DNA of 64,000 nt. It comes from Caenorhabditis elegans. Its lineage: Eukaryota; Nematoda; Chromadorea; Rhabditida; Rhabditidae. This document shows, in pieces, positions 1 to 11,277 of the stretch. Under the pieces are notes generated by a model that had not been told where the DNA came from, ran no database searches, and was given only the letters and a program-made list of their open reading frames with translations. Location of the stretch: assembly GCF_000002985.6 (NCBI RefSeq), contig NC_003279.8:10664001-10728000 (forward strand), in the 5' to 3' direction. A program made the translations under genes and the position numbers. Every line of letters starts with the position of its first letter. Within the stretch, counting starts at the first letter, position 1.

Positions 1-2877
1 CGTCTACTACTTGATGGTAATGCTGAAGATGTGGATGGCATATCATCATCTTCCTCATCTTCGTCCTCTTCTTCAACGCCTTCTTGAATTTTTTGAATGT
101 TTCGATACTTTTCTCGAATCTTTTCGTGATAATGATCCAGCTGCTCATCAGTTTTTCCTTTTTTCCGAATCGTTGGATCAGAACTTCTTCTTTCTGAAGA
201 TGTTGAAGGTCCTGTTGATTCTTGATTTTCAAGTTGTCTTCTAAGATTTGAAGGCACTGATCTCTTCCGTTTCGGTGTCACAATTGTTGGCGGAGATGTT
301 GATCTACTACGAATATTCGGTTGTTCATCCTCGTACACCACTTTCATCGGACTTGAACGTTGTCTTCGTGTTGATGAAGTTGGCTCACTTTCAGTCTCAG
401 TTGATTCATCTTCAATTGTATTTAAAACTTTTCGTACTTCAGCAAGAGCAGTTGCATTTACAGATGTGGTAGAGGAATTGGAGATGACTGGAATTGTCTT
501 CTTATTCATTTATAGTTGTCAGTTAGTTGTGTTCTTGTGATAAAATCGGTTGAACTTTAAGGCGGAGTAGAGCCAAAAAATAATTTTTTTCGCTTTAAAA
601 GACAGAAAATAGATTGGAATGACCGAATATAACTGTAAAACTTCATTTTGATTTTTTTTTGAATAATTTCAATATTGTCTGGGCTTTCTCGGATTTTTTT
701 TCTTATGTGACATTTTTTATTGAAAAAACACTAATACCATAGTCCTGGTTGAAAATTTGACCAACTAGACTCGATAATAATTTTTTTTTAATTTAAATTC
801 ACTTTTTCCCGTTTTAAAGTGAATTTCAATAATAATTTCAATTTAAAGCGAAAGTTGTGAATTGAAAATACTCATTTTTTCGAATAAAATTTTTTTTAAA
901 CATTTCAGTATTCTAAAATAAATTTACGGTCTATTTTCTGACATTTAAAGCAAATTTCTTTGACTCTACTCCACTTTCAAGTTTCTATGTAATTGTGAAT
1001 AAGGAATTTCGAACAAAAACTGAATTATTAGAAGAAACACAACATTCACACAAAACACATTATAATCTAAAATAGGAAATATATATTTAAAAACACAATA
1101 AACTGACAGCTGAAAACGAACAAGAAGCTACGCTTTTTAAAAATGGAAGAATATGAACCTCGGCCATGTGTCCATTTGTGTACTCCCCGAGGACAAGTTG
1201 GATCTATTATTTGCAGAGATATTGCAGTTTTTCGCTAAAAAGCATCATTTTGGCCAATTTTTTTCTTAATTTGCACAGTGTTTTAGGTGAAAGTCGACTT
1301 AAAAAACAATTATTTCACGTTTTCGGTAATTTTGAAATGTTTGTAAATATATCGAATTTCACTAAAAAAAAACCAGAATTTATAGTTTTTAAAGAATAAA
1401 TAAAACGATTTTCACAAAAAAACAAGCATTTTTGCTATAAACTGTGAAATTATTGCAAAACAATAAATGCAGCTTTCTCCTCGAGGAGTACACGAGCTCC
1501 GTAAATCGGCACTTGACCATGATAGAGGTTTTTAAAATCATTCTTTCATATTTCAAAACAGAGGAAATTGAAAATGCGCTTCCATAAACCAACACCATCA
1601 CCTCTATCACAACTTTTAATAGAATTATTTTTTCTAGAATTAATTCTAAATTTACGAAACCAAAAATAAAAAAAATCACGACAAAACTGTGCTGAAAAGA
1701 AGAAAAAACTTAATCATTTCGAAATTTTTTAATTCGTTTAATACTCACCAAAATCCCAAAACTTCGAGGTAATTTGAGGAATTGGAGTTGATTGGCCTGA
1801 AAAATCGTTTTTTATCGGAAAATTTCTCCCAATTTCCTCTCACTTTCTCTAGCAGAATCTGCGTGTCTTTCTGCTTCTAAATGTCGTCTTGCACGTGCCA
1901 TATTTGCAGCAATCTCTTCTCTTACACTAGGCTCACGTCTTCCATCAAGAGCTCTTTCGGAGCCACGTAGATTATATCCCATGTCACGGAGTTCAATCAT
2001 TTCAACGTCCAGTGGAGGTTCTGAAAATTGGCTAGTTCTGGTTTAGTTTTTAAGGTTTTTATGAAAACCGATGATCGAATTAGTTGAAAAAAAAATCAAC
2101 CACTTTCAGAATTTTGAATACATGTAGCATGGCAGAAGAAAACTTTTTTTTCGAAAAAAAAACACTTTTTGAACATTTTTCTGTTAATTATTCGGGGTTT
2201 CTTGATTTATAATTTTTTTTTGCAATTTGATTTGGAGCGTGTTTTCCGAAATTTTCAGGCATTCAAATCAAGCAGTTGTTTTATGATTTTTTCTATATTT
2301 TACACTTTTTTAATAACTAGAATTTAAATAAAAACTTACGTTCTGATTCTCTGTACAATTCATCCACTGAATCATTGATTGTTCTTGTAACCACAACTGG
2401 ATCTGTTGTATCAAAAATCATATGCAGATAGGCGACAACACTCTGAATATTAAAATATACATAATTTTCAAACGTTTCTGAAATTTACCTTAATAACAGT
2501 GAAAAAGAAAACAATAAATCCAGTATATGAAGCAGCAAATACAAGTGAGACACCTTGAGAAGCGACAAATCCAAGGATAAGGGGAAGAATAATAAGTATA
2601 AACCATACGTAGAGATGCATTGTGTTGCAGAATATTGAAAAACCCGGTTCATAGTACCTGGAAAATTTTGAATATATTGGAATTTAGCTAAAGAAAATCA
2701 ATAATTTAATTCTATAAAAAAACGAAGCAATTTAATCAATTTTTAGAGAAACTTTATGAACCTGTTTTCAACGAAAAAACTTTTTTATTGTTTTAAAATG
2801 AATACTAACCATCCACCAGTGAGCGATGCCCAAATACCCTGTCGAATAACCTCGATGATGTGTGTGCCAACACTCAT
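1..2877 (-). CDS. Pecanex-like multipass membrane protein, N-terminal part (3' end outside window)
   Basis: Exons in transcription order: 2810-2877, 2657-2489, 2442-2340, 2020-1844, 1796-1749, then 487 to the left edge. All junction phases agree. The first 22 residues (MSVGTHIIEVIRQGIWASLT, then GGW) followed by YYEP closely match the conserved start of pecanex proteins, and two hydrophobic segments follow (about residues 35-80), as in the family. The later part is charged and Ser-rich with an acidic run near the window edge, like the long disordered region before pecanex's main membrane core. The last exon is joined across a 1.26-kb intron through an ATTCCAG acceptor, which is phase-compatible but not the strongest consensus; an ATG at 509-507 would be the start if 1-509 were a separate gene. 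Pecanex proteins are membrane proteins linked to Notch signalling and ER function in flies. Family call firm; linkage of the last exon moderate. Confidence 0.75.
488..1748. repeat. Pecanex intron 5 with a large imperfect palindrome (about 1150-1545)
   Basis: The intron is AT-rich apart from an inverted repeat. The left arm begins near 1150 and contains GTGTACTCCCCGAGG. The right arm (about 1484-1545) contains CCTCGAGGAGTACACGAG and ACCATGATAGAGG, the reverse complement. The arms stay alignable inward toward 1250 and 1420. Another fragment of the same family lies at about 17756-17800 in a lonp-1 intron. It looks like a non-autonomous palindromic element; no transposase is present. Confidence 0.7.
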
Positions 2878-3958
2878 CGTGGCGGCTCGAGAGCTTCAGA
2901 CTCCAAAATCGCTCGATTTTCTCCGGTTTTACTCTGCAAAAATCGATATTTCTAATGTATTTCTGGTTTTGTTCGGCAGAAAACTAAAAATCAATCAAAA
3001 TTCAAGCGAAAAGGCTTTTCAAAAAGTGAAAATCAATGAAATGTGAGCAAAAGCGAGCAAGCTGAAAAAACAGAAAAACAGACGACAATGTACGCAAACA
3101 CCGTGTGTGACGCGCATTTGCGGACTCGGAAAAACTTTTTTTGGCAGGCACAGAAAGTGGAATATCATGCTGAAAAGATGAAAATAATGATAATTGCAAT
3201 TGGAAACATATGTAAAAATGTTTTTAAAAATTTTTATTTGAAAAATTGAGTATGTTTAATGCGCAACTTCGGTTTAACTTAAGGATGTTCAAAAAGTGAA
3301 TTTTTATTCTATTTACACAGAATGACTTATTATGTATCCTCTGATGAATGTCTTGTTGTTACGGAGGAGATTTGTCTTTTCGATATGTTTCCTGGAAATT
3401 TTACTATTTTTTTTTCAAACTTGAATCAAAAGTTGTTGTAAAAGCTTGATTTTGTTTATAAAATTACGCAACAAATTAAGATGCGTCTTGTATACAAGGT
3501 TAATAGATGAAATAAGGTATTTACAATTGAAAAGTATACAGAAAGTTTCGGAAAGTTCCAGAAATTTCTAATTAGCTCTAGAAACTATCGAGAAATATTT
3601 GTTTGATAGGAAAAGTAACTAATATTCAGTTGAATAAACATAAAGTTCCAAAAAATATTATAAAACTACGAGAAAGTTGCTTTTTAGTTGTTACAATGTT
3701 TTGGAAATCTACAAATCAATTTTTCCGAAATCCAAATTCTCACAACCTCTTCTCCATTTTTCTCTACATAATGACCCTCTAATACCGTTCGTCTTCCCGC
3801 TCGGGTCACTCGGAATTGAACAAGGTCGTCATGTTCAGTCACTTTCCTTTGTGTCTCGGAATCTCTTGTGTCTGTGGAAAGGAATACATATCCTCCATAT
3901 TCTTGTATTATAATAAGTGGTTGTCACTGTCTCATACAGTCCACTCGTATTTCACCAT
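2878..3958. promoter_or_regulatory. Divergent intergenic region (pecanex / FKBP)
   Basis: About 1.1 kb separates the two divergent start codons. The only strong signal is a heat-shock-element-like run at 3541-3568. I see no convincing exon; the ORFs here lack splice or homology support. Confidence 0.6.
3551..3568. promoter_or_regulatory. Heat-shock-element-like array, four perfect alternating pentamers
   Basis: The sequence GAAAGTTCCAGAAATTTC has the form GAAnnTTCnnGAAnnTTC with exact 5-bp phasing, and an imperfect further unit lies just upstream (3541-3549). It is about 390 bp 5' of the ER FKBP start and 670 bp from the pecanex start. HSF-1 binds such arrays. Weaker related tracts follow to 3680, so it may be repeat-derived. 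Function is inferred. Confidence 0.55.
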
Positions 3959-6900
3959 ATGACACCTTTATTCATATTCTTAGTTCTACTAACTTCACAA
4001 GGTAGCTTTTTTTTATCCAAGGAATATGTCTACCAACCGACAGAAATTTAAATTTGCTCCATTTTGAAACGGTATATCTCAATTCATTTTGTAGATATCA
4101 ATTAAAATTAATTACAAAACTATAGAAAAAGAATTAGAAATTATTTCTTCAGTTGAAATTTTTTTCACTAAACAAAAGACAACTGAGATATGAGCAACCA
4201 AAGTTGACCAATGGGATGCAGCACTGATTGAGAATGTACAGTCTACTACTTGAAAATCACTTTAGCCAATCGGACCCAAAAAAACCCAAAATTCATATTG
4301 AGGCCGTTCAAAAATTGCTCAATAATTGAATATTTTGTGGACTATCTATATATAGAACCTGTCATTTGATAGGAAACCTTATGAATGAGTCCATATAGAA
4401 AATTTCTGGAGAACTTTGAACTTGGAACAGTAGATCTTAAAATTATTCAGGTCATTAATTGTGTTTCCCAAAGTATTTTGATGGGTGGAAAAGTTTCTAA
4501 TTTTTCACAAGTTTTTAAAAATTTTCTAGAAAATCTGCTTACTAAGTTGCCCTGTGTGTACAATTTGCAAAAAATGCGAATTCACGGGCCTCTACTGAAT
4601 TTCAGATTAAATTTGTATTTGAAGTTTTTTTCCAGTTCTTGGTGGTCTGAACAATGGAGCATCCTCGAAGAATGTAGGTGGGAGAAGGCAGCCAACTGGT
4701 GGAGGAGGACTTGATGAAAATATTCCTGTAATTGAAATTCGAGGAGAAGGAGCTCCGATGAGCTCAGCTCAAATTAGACATTTAGAGGAGATGGATAATG
4801 GTGGTCCATTGGATATTAAGGTGAGTTTTATGTGTATAATTACGCTTACTTGGAGTTTCCTACTTATTGTAACTAGGTACTACCCGGGACACAACTTACC
4901 CCTTTTTCCAAAAACATCTGTGTTTCCATCACATAACTAAATTAAAAAAAAATAAATGTAAGGTTTTGATACCTGCAAATTTGATTTTAATGATTCAAAA
5001 TAACTGCATTTCCAGTGCGACTCAACTTCTTTCAAAAACAACAGTCAAGTTTTCAGATCGAAAAAACGTTTGTGCCAGCCAAGTGCCCTCAACAAGCAAA
5101 ACGACTGGACTTTGTAACTTTCCATTACAAGGTAACAAATGCACACTTCTGAAAACATTTTTGATTTCAATTTCCAGGTGTTCACAGAAGATAACAAAAA
5201 AGTATATCAAACATATGGAACTGGTCCAGTCACAATTCAACTTGGAACTGGAATGATTATGCCAGGACTTGATAAGGTGAGCATTTTAAATATTCTACCG
5301 TATTTCCTATATTAGTTTTGAATCCCTTTGCTCAACTTTTACAAATCATATCTCAGTAGTCGTTTGTTCTATAGAAAAGTTGTAAACTGATAAAATTTTT
5401 GTGAGATATTTTTCTATAGTTTGTAGTTTATTAATTATTTAAAGGTTCAAAACAAAATGAAATATGAGCTGCCAAAGTTGAGCAAAGGGGTGAAAACTAA
5501 TAGAGGAAATACGGTATTTGAATGCTTAGCACCAGGTTTTATGTGTTCTCCGGTTTGGCTAAAGTTGAGTAAACCGGTTTCCCTGTTTATGTTCGTTCGA
5601 AATAGTTATTCTTGACAAGTAACCTACTTTGCTTGTTTTCTTGAGAAAAATGAAATGATTGATGGAACAATTTTTTGTTTTGTAAATTTTCCACCACGGC
5701 CGCCAGTTTAAAAAATGAAAATGTACCAATAATATAAACAAACAAGCAAACGCAGCATTTAGGCTCGAGGAAGGCAGCCTACAAACTTACCTATGCCTCA
5801 AGTTAGGCAAAGTTGTTCCAAAGCCTGAAAACTTGCCAAGATGCGCGCTGACCTAGCTTGCCTATCTAAGATCCTACCTCTGCCTACGTGCCTGCCTACG
5901 TGCCTGCCTACCTACTTGCCTAGCCATGCCCACGCAAAGTCTAAAGCTGTGTTTGCCTCTGCGTTCACCTGCCTATGCGATTGCCTTTTTACATACCTGC
6001 CTATACACTTGCCTACCTGTCAATGTTTGCCTGAATATGCCTCACCATACCTGCCTACTTACTTGTGTGCCTACCAGACTATAGCCTGAAACCATGCCAA
6101 ACGCAGATTTTAATCAATTCTATAAAAAGCAAAATGCTGATTCTCTCGAAAATTTTATTTGAAAAACCTATTTTTTGAATATTTGAAGTGAAATCACAAC
6201 CATTGAAAGTTCACTTTCAGAAAAAAAAAACAGTCAAATATCTATTTTTATTTCCAGGGTCTGAAAGGAATGTGTGCAGAAGAGCTTCGAAAAGTCCGTG
6301 TACCATATCGTATGAGCAGAAAGAGCAAGAGCAAGGTGTGGAAAAATATACCGAATGATGAAAACTGGCTGATTTTTAACATTGAAATGGTCGAGATCAA
6401 GCCATACACCCCAGAGATTCAGTTTAAATTTTTGGATTTGAATGAGGATGAACAGTTGACAAATAAAGAGGTTCAAGATTTCCAAAAGAAAATGAAAAAA
6501 GAATTTGGAAAGACATGGAAGAATGAGGATATTGACAATGTCACTGCTGCTGGTTATTATATCAAGTAGGTTATGCATATTTATTATTTGATGGATTCTC
6601 AAATTACTGGAGATTTTTATTTCAGAAACTTATTTTACATAGATAAATTAAAAACATTCCAGATATTTCGATGTGAATGGAGATGGAATTGTGACAGAAG
6701 TTGAATGGCTGAAAATTATGGATCGAGATGAGAAACTTATCAATGATAAGAAAACAAAAGAAAAGGGACGAAAGAGAGATCCTGGAATTGGATGGATTTT
6801 GGATTTTGATAATGACGGAATTGTTTCTTATAAGGTTTGTGGAGAACTGTTTTGCTTTAAAAAAAGTTTCAAATAAAAGATAATTTAATTTTCAGGAAAA

Positions 6901-6970
6901 TGATGAAGCTGCTGATCGATTTGATGCAGGGCCAACACTTTTGCCAATGGAATCAAAGGATGAACTCTAA
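3959..6970 (+). CDS. fkb-7: ER-lumen FKBP-type peptidyl-prolyl isomerase with three EF-hands and KDEL
   Basis: Exons 3959-4001, 4636-4820, 5057-5131, 5178-5276, 6258-6565, 6663-6834 and 6896-6970 encode 318 residues with consistent phases. Order: hydrophobic signal peptide (starts MTPLFIFLVLL), Gly-rich linker, FKBP fold from about residue 77, then EF-hand loops DLNEDEQLTNKE, DVNGDGIVTEVE and DFDNDGIVSYKE, ending SKDEL, an ER-retrieval signal. This resembles vertebrate FKBP7/FKBP14 (one FKBP domain plus EF-hands, secretory-pathway folding). The FKBP site is degenerate: the usual GWD reads GLD, and the IPPxLAYG-like strand is replaced by a basic stretch, so catalysis may be weak. AATAAA overlaps the stop (6969) and recurs at 6996. 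The symbol fkb-7 is from memory of the neighbouring cosmid; another fkb number is possible. Confidence 0.88.
4002..4635. other. FKBP intron 1
   Basis: 634 bp, AT-rich. An ORF from 4385 crosses the 4636 acceptor in a different frame from the FKBP, and I do not regard it as coding. Short stretches resemble the palindromic element in intron 4 (about 4190-4240). Confidence 0.6.
5296..5517. repeat. Palindromic MITE-like element in FKBP intron 4
   Basis: The left end TACCGTATTTCCTATATTAG is mirrored by the right end CTAATAGAGGAAATACGGTA, and internal GCTCAACTTT pairs with AAGTTGAGC. The element is about 222 bp. Partial relatives with GGGGTGCAAGACTAAT occur near 40815 and at 62490-62750. Confidence 0.75.
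5759..6085. repeat. Degenerate GCCTGCCTAC-type low-complexity repeat
   Basis: An irregular array of GCCTAC/CTGCCT units in FKBP intron 4 creates an 82-codon ORF rich in Pro-Thr-Cys. Related GGCAGGTAGG tracts recur at about 9110-9215, 10310-10365, 25780-26170, 27650-27860, 28480-28600, 29410, 35290, 47820-47950 and 48250-48440, almost all in introns or intergenic DNA. Not coding. Confidence 0.8.
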
Positions 6971-7544
6971 TAAATTAAATTTCGTTTTGTTGACTAATAA
7001 AATAACTGTTTTGAAGTTGATATAATAGTTGTAGTAATTTTTTGTAGAGTCGGACCTTTACGGGAAAACCTTTTTGTAAATTTCTAACCCAAAAACATTC
7101 GATTCAAAGTTTTCCAATAACTATCATGAAAAGGAAGTAAATTCTATGAAAAAATATGAAGAAAAATAGAAATTGGAAATCAATCTGTAGTGCCTTGTCG
7201 TGTCTCAAAGTCTATGAAAAATTGATAAAAGTCTGTATGTGGTGTTTTAATTGTCTTGTTTATCAATAATTTTTCTGAACAATTTATTATTATTATTATG
7301 ATTGAACCGGGCAAATTCCAACATTTCCCGTGCTTAATAAACTCCGAAAATTTTGATGTTATGTCTTTTGGATCACCAAAATCAGTTCCGTGTAGTAAAA
7401 AACGTAACAAAAACGTGTTTTCCCAATTTGAACATTTTTAGCTTGTTAAAAACTTGACTAAAAATGAAAATTCATTTCTTTCAAAACAAGGCTAATACAT
7501 ATGTAAGTCTCCAGAAACTGTTCGGTTTTGTGAACAATCTGGAT
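6971..7544. other. Convergent 3' intergenic region
   Basis: It lies between the 3' ends of the FKBP and LIM genes. It contains the FKBP poly(A) signal and AT-rich sequence; nothing else is recognisable. Confidence 0.6.
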
Positions 7545-8589
7545 TCATTTTGGCAAATCCTTTGCAACAATCATCCGAAGCTGAAGATCCCAGAAACAAT
7601 CAGAATGGACACACATTCGATTCGGAAGTTGATGGAAATCTACTTTTAATGGCTTCTGGCACCTGAAAATGAAATATTAACTGAATTAAAACGGAAATAG
7701 GTATATTACACAGAACATTGGAAGCAAGTGGGATGCCACGTGGAATTCAGCGCCTCACAAAAGTTGGTCTTGATGAACTCGCCACAACCTGGATATTTAT
7801 AGGGTTTCTGAAGTTTCGGAAGCTTTAGATACCTTTGCAAATAGGACGAGTCGTCTTGATATGGCACTCGGAGCACAGGATCACTCCATTCTGTGGAACA
7901 CACCTGGAATTGATTAATGTAAAACTATTAATATTTAAATGAAATACCTCTCCCCGTCATTGATACGGCATTTGCACAGATCGCAAAGCAGATGATTCAC
8001 GTGCCAGACCTGAAATTTGGGGTTAACTTGTGATTTAGATGGGTTAAACGGGCTAAACTTTCAAACCGAGAATAAAAAACTAGCTCCTTGTTCATATTTT
8101 GATGATTTCGAAATAAGAAAATCCGTTGTATTTTATTAAATTGAGAAGTGTAAATTACTTTTATGGTGCCAGATGATCAAATATATATAGTAAAACTTTT
8201 AACAAATGTTTGGAATTCGAGTCAATTTCGAGTCAAAAAATGCCAATTACTGAGCTTTTGTCACTTTTTGTGAAAATTATGGAGCTGTCGCATGCTCAAA
8301 TTATTATTATTATTATAATAGTATGAAGAAAAACCTTTTTTTGAGCGACAACTTCCAAAAAAGTGACAAAAACTGTGTAACTAACACTTTTCGAAACAAA
8401 ATAAAACTGTATTCAAAAGACTTATGAAAAGTCACACGACGGGAGTAGTTCCAACAATTTTCTAATTGGAGCTACTTCACCTTTGACTGTCAGCTTTCGA
8501 ATAAAATTTCGAGAAAATCTTACTTTTCCATTTGCCAGAATAGCCGACTCCTCGCCAATTTTCACCGAGCAATGTCCACATTCGTTCAT
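7545..8589 (-). CDS. Small protein with two LIM zinc-binding domains
   Basis: Exons in order 8589-8524, 8009-7948, 7903-7833, 7788-7710 and 7662-7545 encode 131 residues, in phase throughout. LIM 1 starts CGHC at residue 4 and continues through WHVNHLLCDLCKC to CSEC. LIM 2 starts at ICKGCGEF and continues through WHPTCFQCSVC to the closing Cys in MCVHSDC. Each domain has the Cys/His spacing of a double zinc finger, and apart from a short tail (QLRMIVAKDLPK) the protein is all LIM. LIM domains mediate protein-protein contacts in cytoskeletal, adhesion or nuclear complexes. The closest general similarity is to PINCH/testin-type LIM repeats, but two domains alone do not fix a subfamily. The start shares a 223-bp divergent promoter with the pseudokinase gene. 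Confidence 0.85.
8010..8523. repeat. LIM-gene intron 1 containing a palindromic element (about 8165-8485)
   Basis: GAGCTTTTGTCACTTTTTGTG near 8250 is inverted as CAAAAAAGTGACAAAAACTGT near 8355, with GTCGC motifs on both inner sides. The right end resembles the GCTAC..CACCTTT end of elements at 30034-30476 and 57450-57891. Confidence 0.6.
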
Positions 8590-8812
8590 TTTGAAGTTTA
8601 AAAAACTCTAATTTTGTTGGAAATAAAATACATTTCAAATAATTGACTTTCTAAAAATTCCCCACGGCCACGTGTTCGGCCTTGATTGTGAAATGATAAA
8701 CAAAGAAAAACTTCCAAGAAAAATTGAAAACCAATCAGTTTGAATTTCGCATTGCGAACAATTGCGTCGTCGGATAAGAACAGAAAAGTCTCGGCTCAAA
8801 AAAGATAACGAA
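8590..8812. promoter_or_regulatory. Short divergent promoter (LIM / pseudokinase)
   Basis: The 223 bp between two divergent start codons includes GGCCACGTG near 8665 (an E-box-like CACGTG). Trans-splice acceptors and promoters for both genes must lie here unless there are distal 5' exons. Confidence 0.5.
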
Positions 8813-10824
8813 ATGGAAGATCGTAACATTACGGAGGAAGATCGCGTTTGCCCACAACTCCCTGAGTTTGATGAACAAGCGAATGTTCAAACGGATTTGA
8901 AGAAAATGAAACCGGTTCGTTCAGATGTTCAGGTTTTCTTTATTATGGTTTGAGAAATCGACGCTTTTTCTAGGGAGATGCAATTGGAAAGAATTGGAAA
9001 GTGGTGAAAGCAATTCAATCGGATAAAGGATTCAATACAATCTACGTGGCGGAGCATGTGCAAAAGAAGAAGAAGATGGCAGCCGTTAAGGTACGATGTT
9101 TCAGGTGTGCCTATCGGCGTGTCAATGTATGGTTTTTGGTGGTATGCCTGCCACATTTGATACGGTCTAGGTCCTCGTAGGACCTAGTCTAAGTGAAAAT
9201 AAGGCGGTAGGCAGGCAAAGGAGTACGCAATTTCCCAACATTCTATAAGTTTCAATATTTCTGTAACACGAAAAAACTGCCAACCGAGTTTACAATTTTC
9301 AGGTTGAAAGAAAGACGGAGGCCATCAAGATGCTCCAATTCGAGCTTTTCGTCTTGTTGACAGTTGAGAAGAAAAACCAATGCAAACAATTTTGCAAGTA
9401 AGCTGGAGAGATTTCAAAAAAAGATTACAAAATCTTTTATTTTCAGACTGTTTGAGAAAGGAAATGAGAAGGAGTACAACTGGATTGCAATCACCCTTTG
9501 TGGAAAAAGTTTGAGGGTAGGTACATGACTAGAAGATTCTACATGGCAGGAATCCCGCCCTCGCCTCTCGCCGGCAAGTCTTACCAGTTGCACAGGGTAT
9601 TGGCAACTAATGAAAAGAGCAAGAGACAGGTCATCAAGACCAATTGCACACAGGGAAGCGAAAGCGCCTGCTTTTCACCTCGACAGTATGCAAAGCCTAT
9701 TTTTCAGGCTCTGCGCAAAAACCAGCCAACTGGAAAACTAACGGTTGCATGCGGATTGAGTGTTGCCCAACAATGCTTGAAAGGTCTTGAAGAGCTTCAT
9801 CGAGTGAGAAATCTAACTTTAATTATTTCAACTTTCTTGATTTTCAGATGGGATTCATCCATCGCAACGTTGCTCCGTCCGTATTTGCAATTGGAAGATA
9901 CACTGGTGACAATCAATCTGATTTAAGAAATGTAAACGCATAAACTTTTTTTTTCAAATTTCAAATTCAAATTCCTAATTTCAGATCTATATTCTCGACT
10001 TTGGATTTGCTCATCAGTACATGATTAAGGATGGAACACTGAAACCTCCGTCAGCTCATCCATGGAAATACGTGGGAAGTCTTCGTCATATGCCACGTGC
10101 CGCATATTCGAAAGTGGAATTCTCAAGAATGGAAGACTTGGAAATGTGGTTCTATATGAGTGTTGAGCTGGTTAAGGGATGTCTTCCGTGGGCTCATTTG
10201 AAGGTAAGACTTGTTGAGTAGAATATGGCTCCAAATGCAATCGAAGAATGTCTCTGAAAGTAACTTTGCATCAAAGAACGGCATCACTATACCCTTGGGC
10301 TTTTACGGGAGGCAGGCGGTTTCAGGCTTTGGCACATGACTGCCTGCCTGACGCCTGCCTGGAAATCCTCCTTTGCATATAACTTTGCACGGCGAAGTAG
10401 GTGTAAATGCATTTTTGACATATATCAAAGCCCTTCTCTATGTATCCTTTTCCAGAAACCAAAAGAAGTGCATGACTATCAAAAGTTGTGCCGAAATGGT
10501 CTTCAAATGCGTGAAATGCTCGGAGGTCTTCCACCAGAATTCGTCGACATTATGCAAATAGTAGGCAACTCCTTTGCAACTTTTCCCCTAACAATCCATT
10601 CTTTTTCAGGTTGACAAACTTTCATTCACCGACACTCCGAACTACACAGAAATCTACGGACTTCTCACCAACGCGATTCTCTTCAGTGGCAAAAATGTAT
10701 GTCTTTCACACAATAAAAGTGTTATCATTTATCATAATTACAGGAATTCCCGTACGATTGGGAGGAGGCTGAGATCAACGAGTTCAAGAATCCGCAGAAG
10801 CCAAGTGTGGAGCAGGCAACCTAA
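8813..10824 (+). CDS. CK1/tau-tubulin-kinase-family protein, predicted pseudokinase
   Basis: Exons 8813-8932, 8974-9090, 9303-9397, 9447-9516, 9708-9803, 9848-9931, 9985-10203, 10456-10560, 10610-10696 and 10744-10824 encode 357 residues with consistent phases. Start is the first ATG (8813). The protein resembles the TTBK-like branch of the CK1 superfamily: ATP-site Lys in MAAVKVE (residue 79), helix FELFVLLTVEKKNQCKQF, DFGFAHQY (DFG at 199-201) and a helical C-lobe (EDLEMWFYMSVELVKGCLPW). The HRD-x-K catalytic loop reads HRNVA (171-175), so the catalytic Asp is Asn and the following Lys is Ala, and no GxGxxG glycine loop is visible. It therefore probably has no phosphotransfer activity. Many nematode CK1/TTBK genes are germline-expressed, but nothing here shows that. 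AATAAA at 10843. Confidence 0.88.
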
Positions 10825-11277
10825 TAGCTCTCTTTCTATGGAAATAAATTGACTTTTTTGAATATTCAAAGTGTTTTTATATCTTATAACGTTATTCCAT
10901 AAACTCCCAGTACAATACATCTACAGAACTAGAGAAAAGAGAGTTCAAAGATCAGAGATCAAACTACATATGAACAGAACGAAACTGCATTTTATATGTA
11001 GTTACATTGTAGTAAACGATATAATTTCATTTCAAAAGATGAGTTATCATATATTTAGGAATGACCCTTTTGTAGATCCCCTCCATCCCTGATACGGTAG
11101 CCTTAAAGTTTCGATCTTTTCGAGACCAGAGAACATTTTAGTGTGAGCGATTAAAATTTCACGAATACAAATAGAAATGTTCATTTTAATCTTTAAAATC
11201 ACGAAATTGAAAGCAAGAAGACTATTAACCGGAATGCAGATAGAAAATGTACAGAAAATTCAAAGAATGTCGGCCAA
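10825..11277. other. Convergent 3' intergenic region
   Basis: Between the 3' ends of the pseudokinase and ttc-1: AT-rich, with the pseudokinase poly(A) signal. No gene seen. Confidence 0.6.

Noticed and set aside
1-509. Separate gene starting at the ATG 509-507
   Set aside because: Possible, but an acceptor at 488-490 joins this ORF in phase to the preceding pecanex exon, so one gene is preferred.
5841-6089. 82-codon ORF rich in Leu-Pro-Thr-Cys
   Set aside because: It is a by-product of the GCCTGCCTAC low-complexity array inside an FKBP intron.
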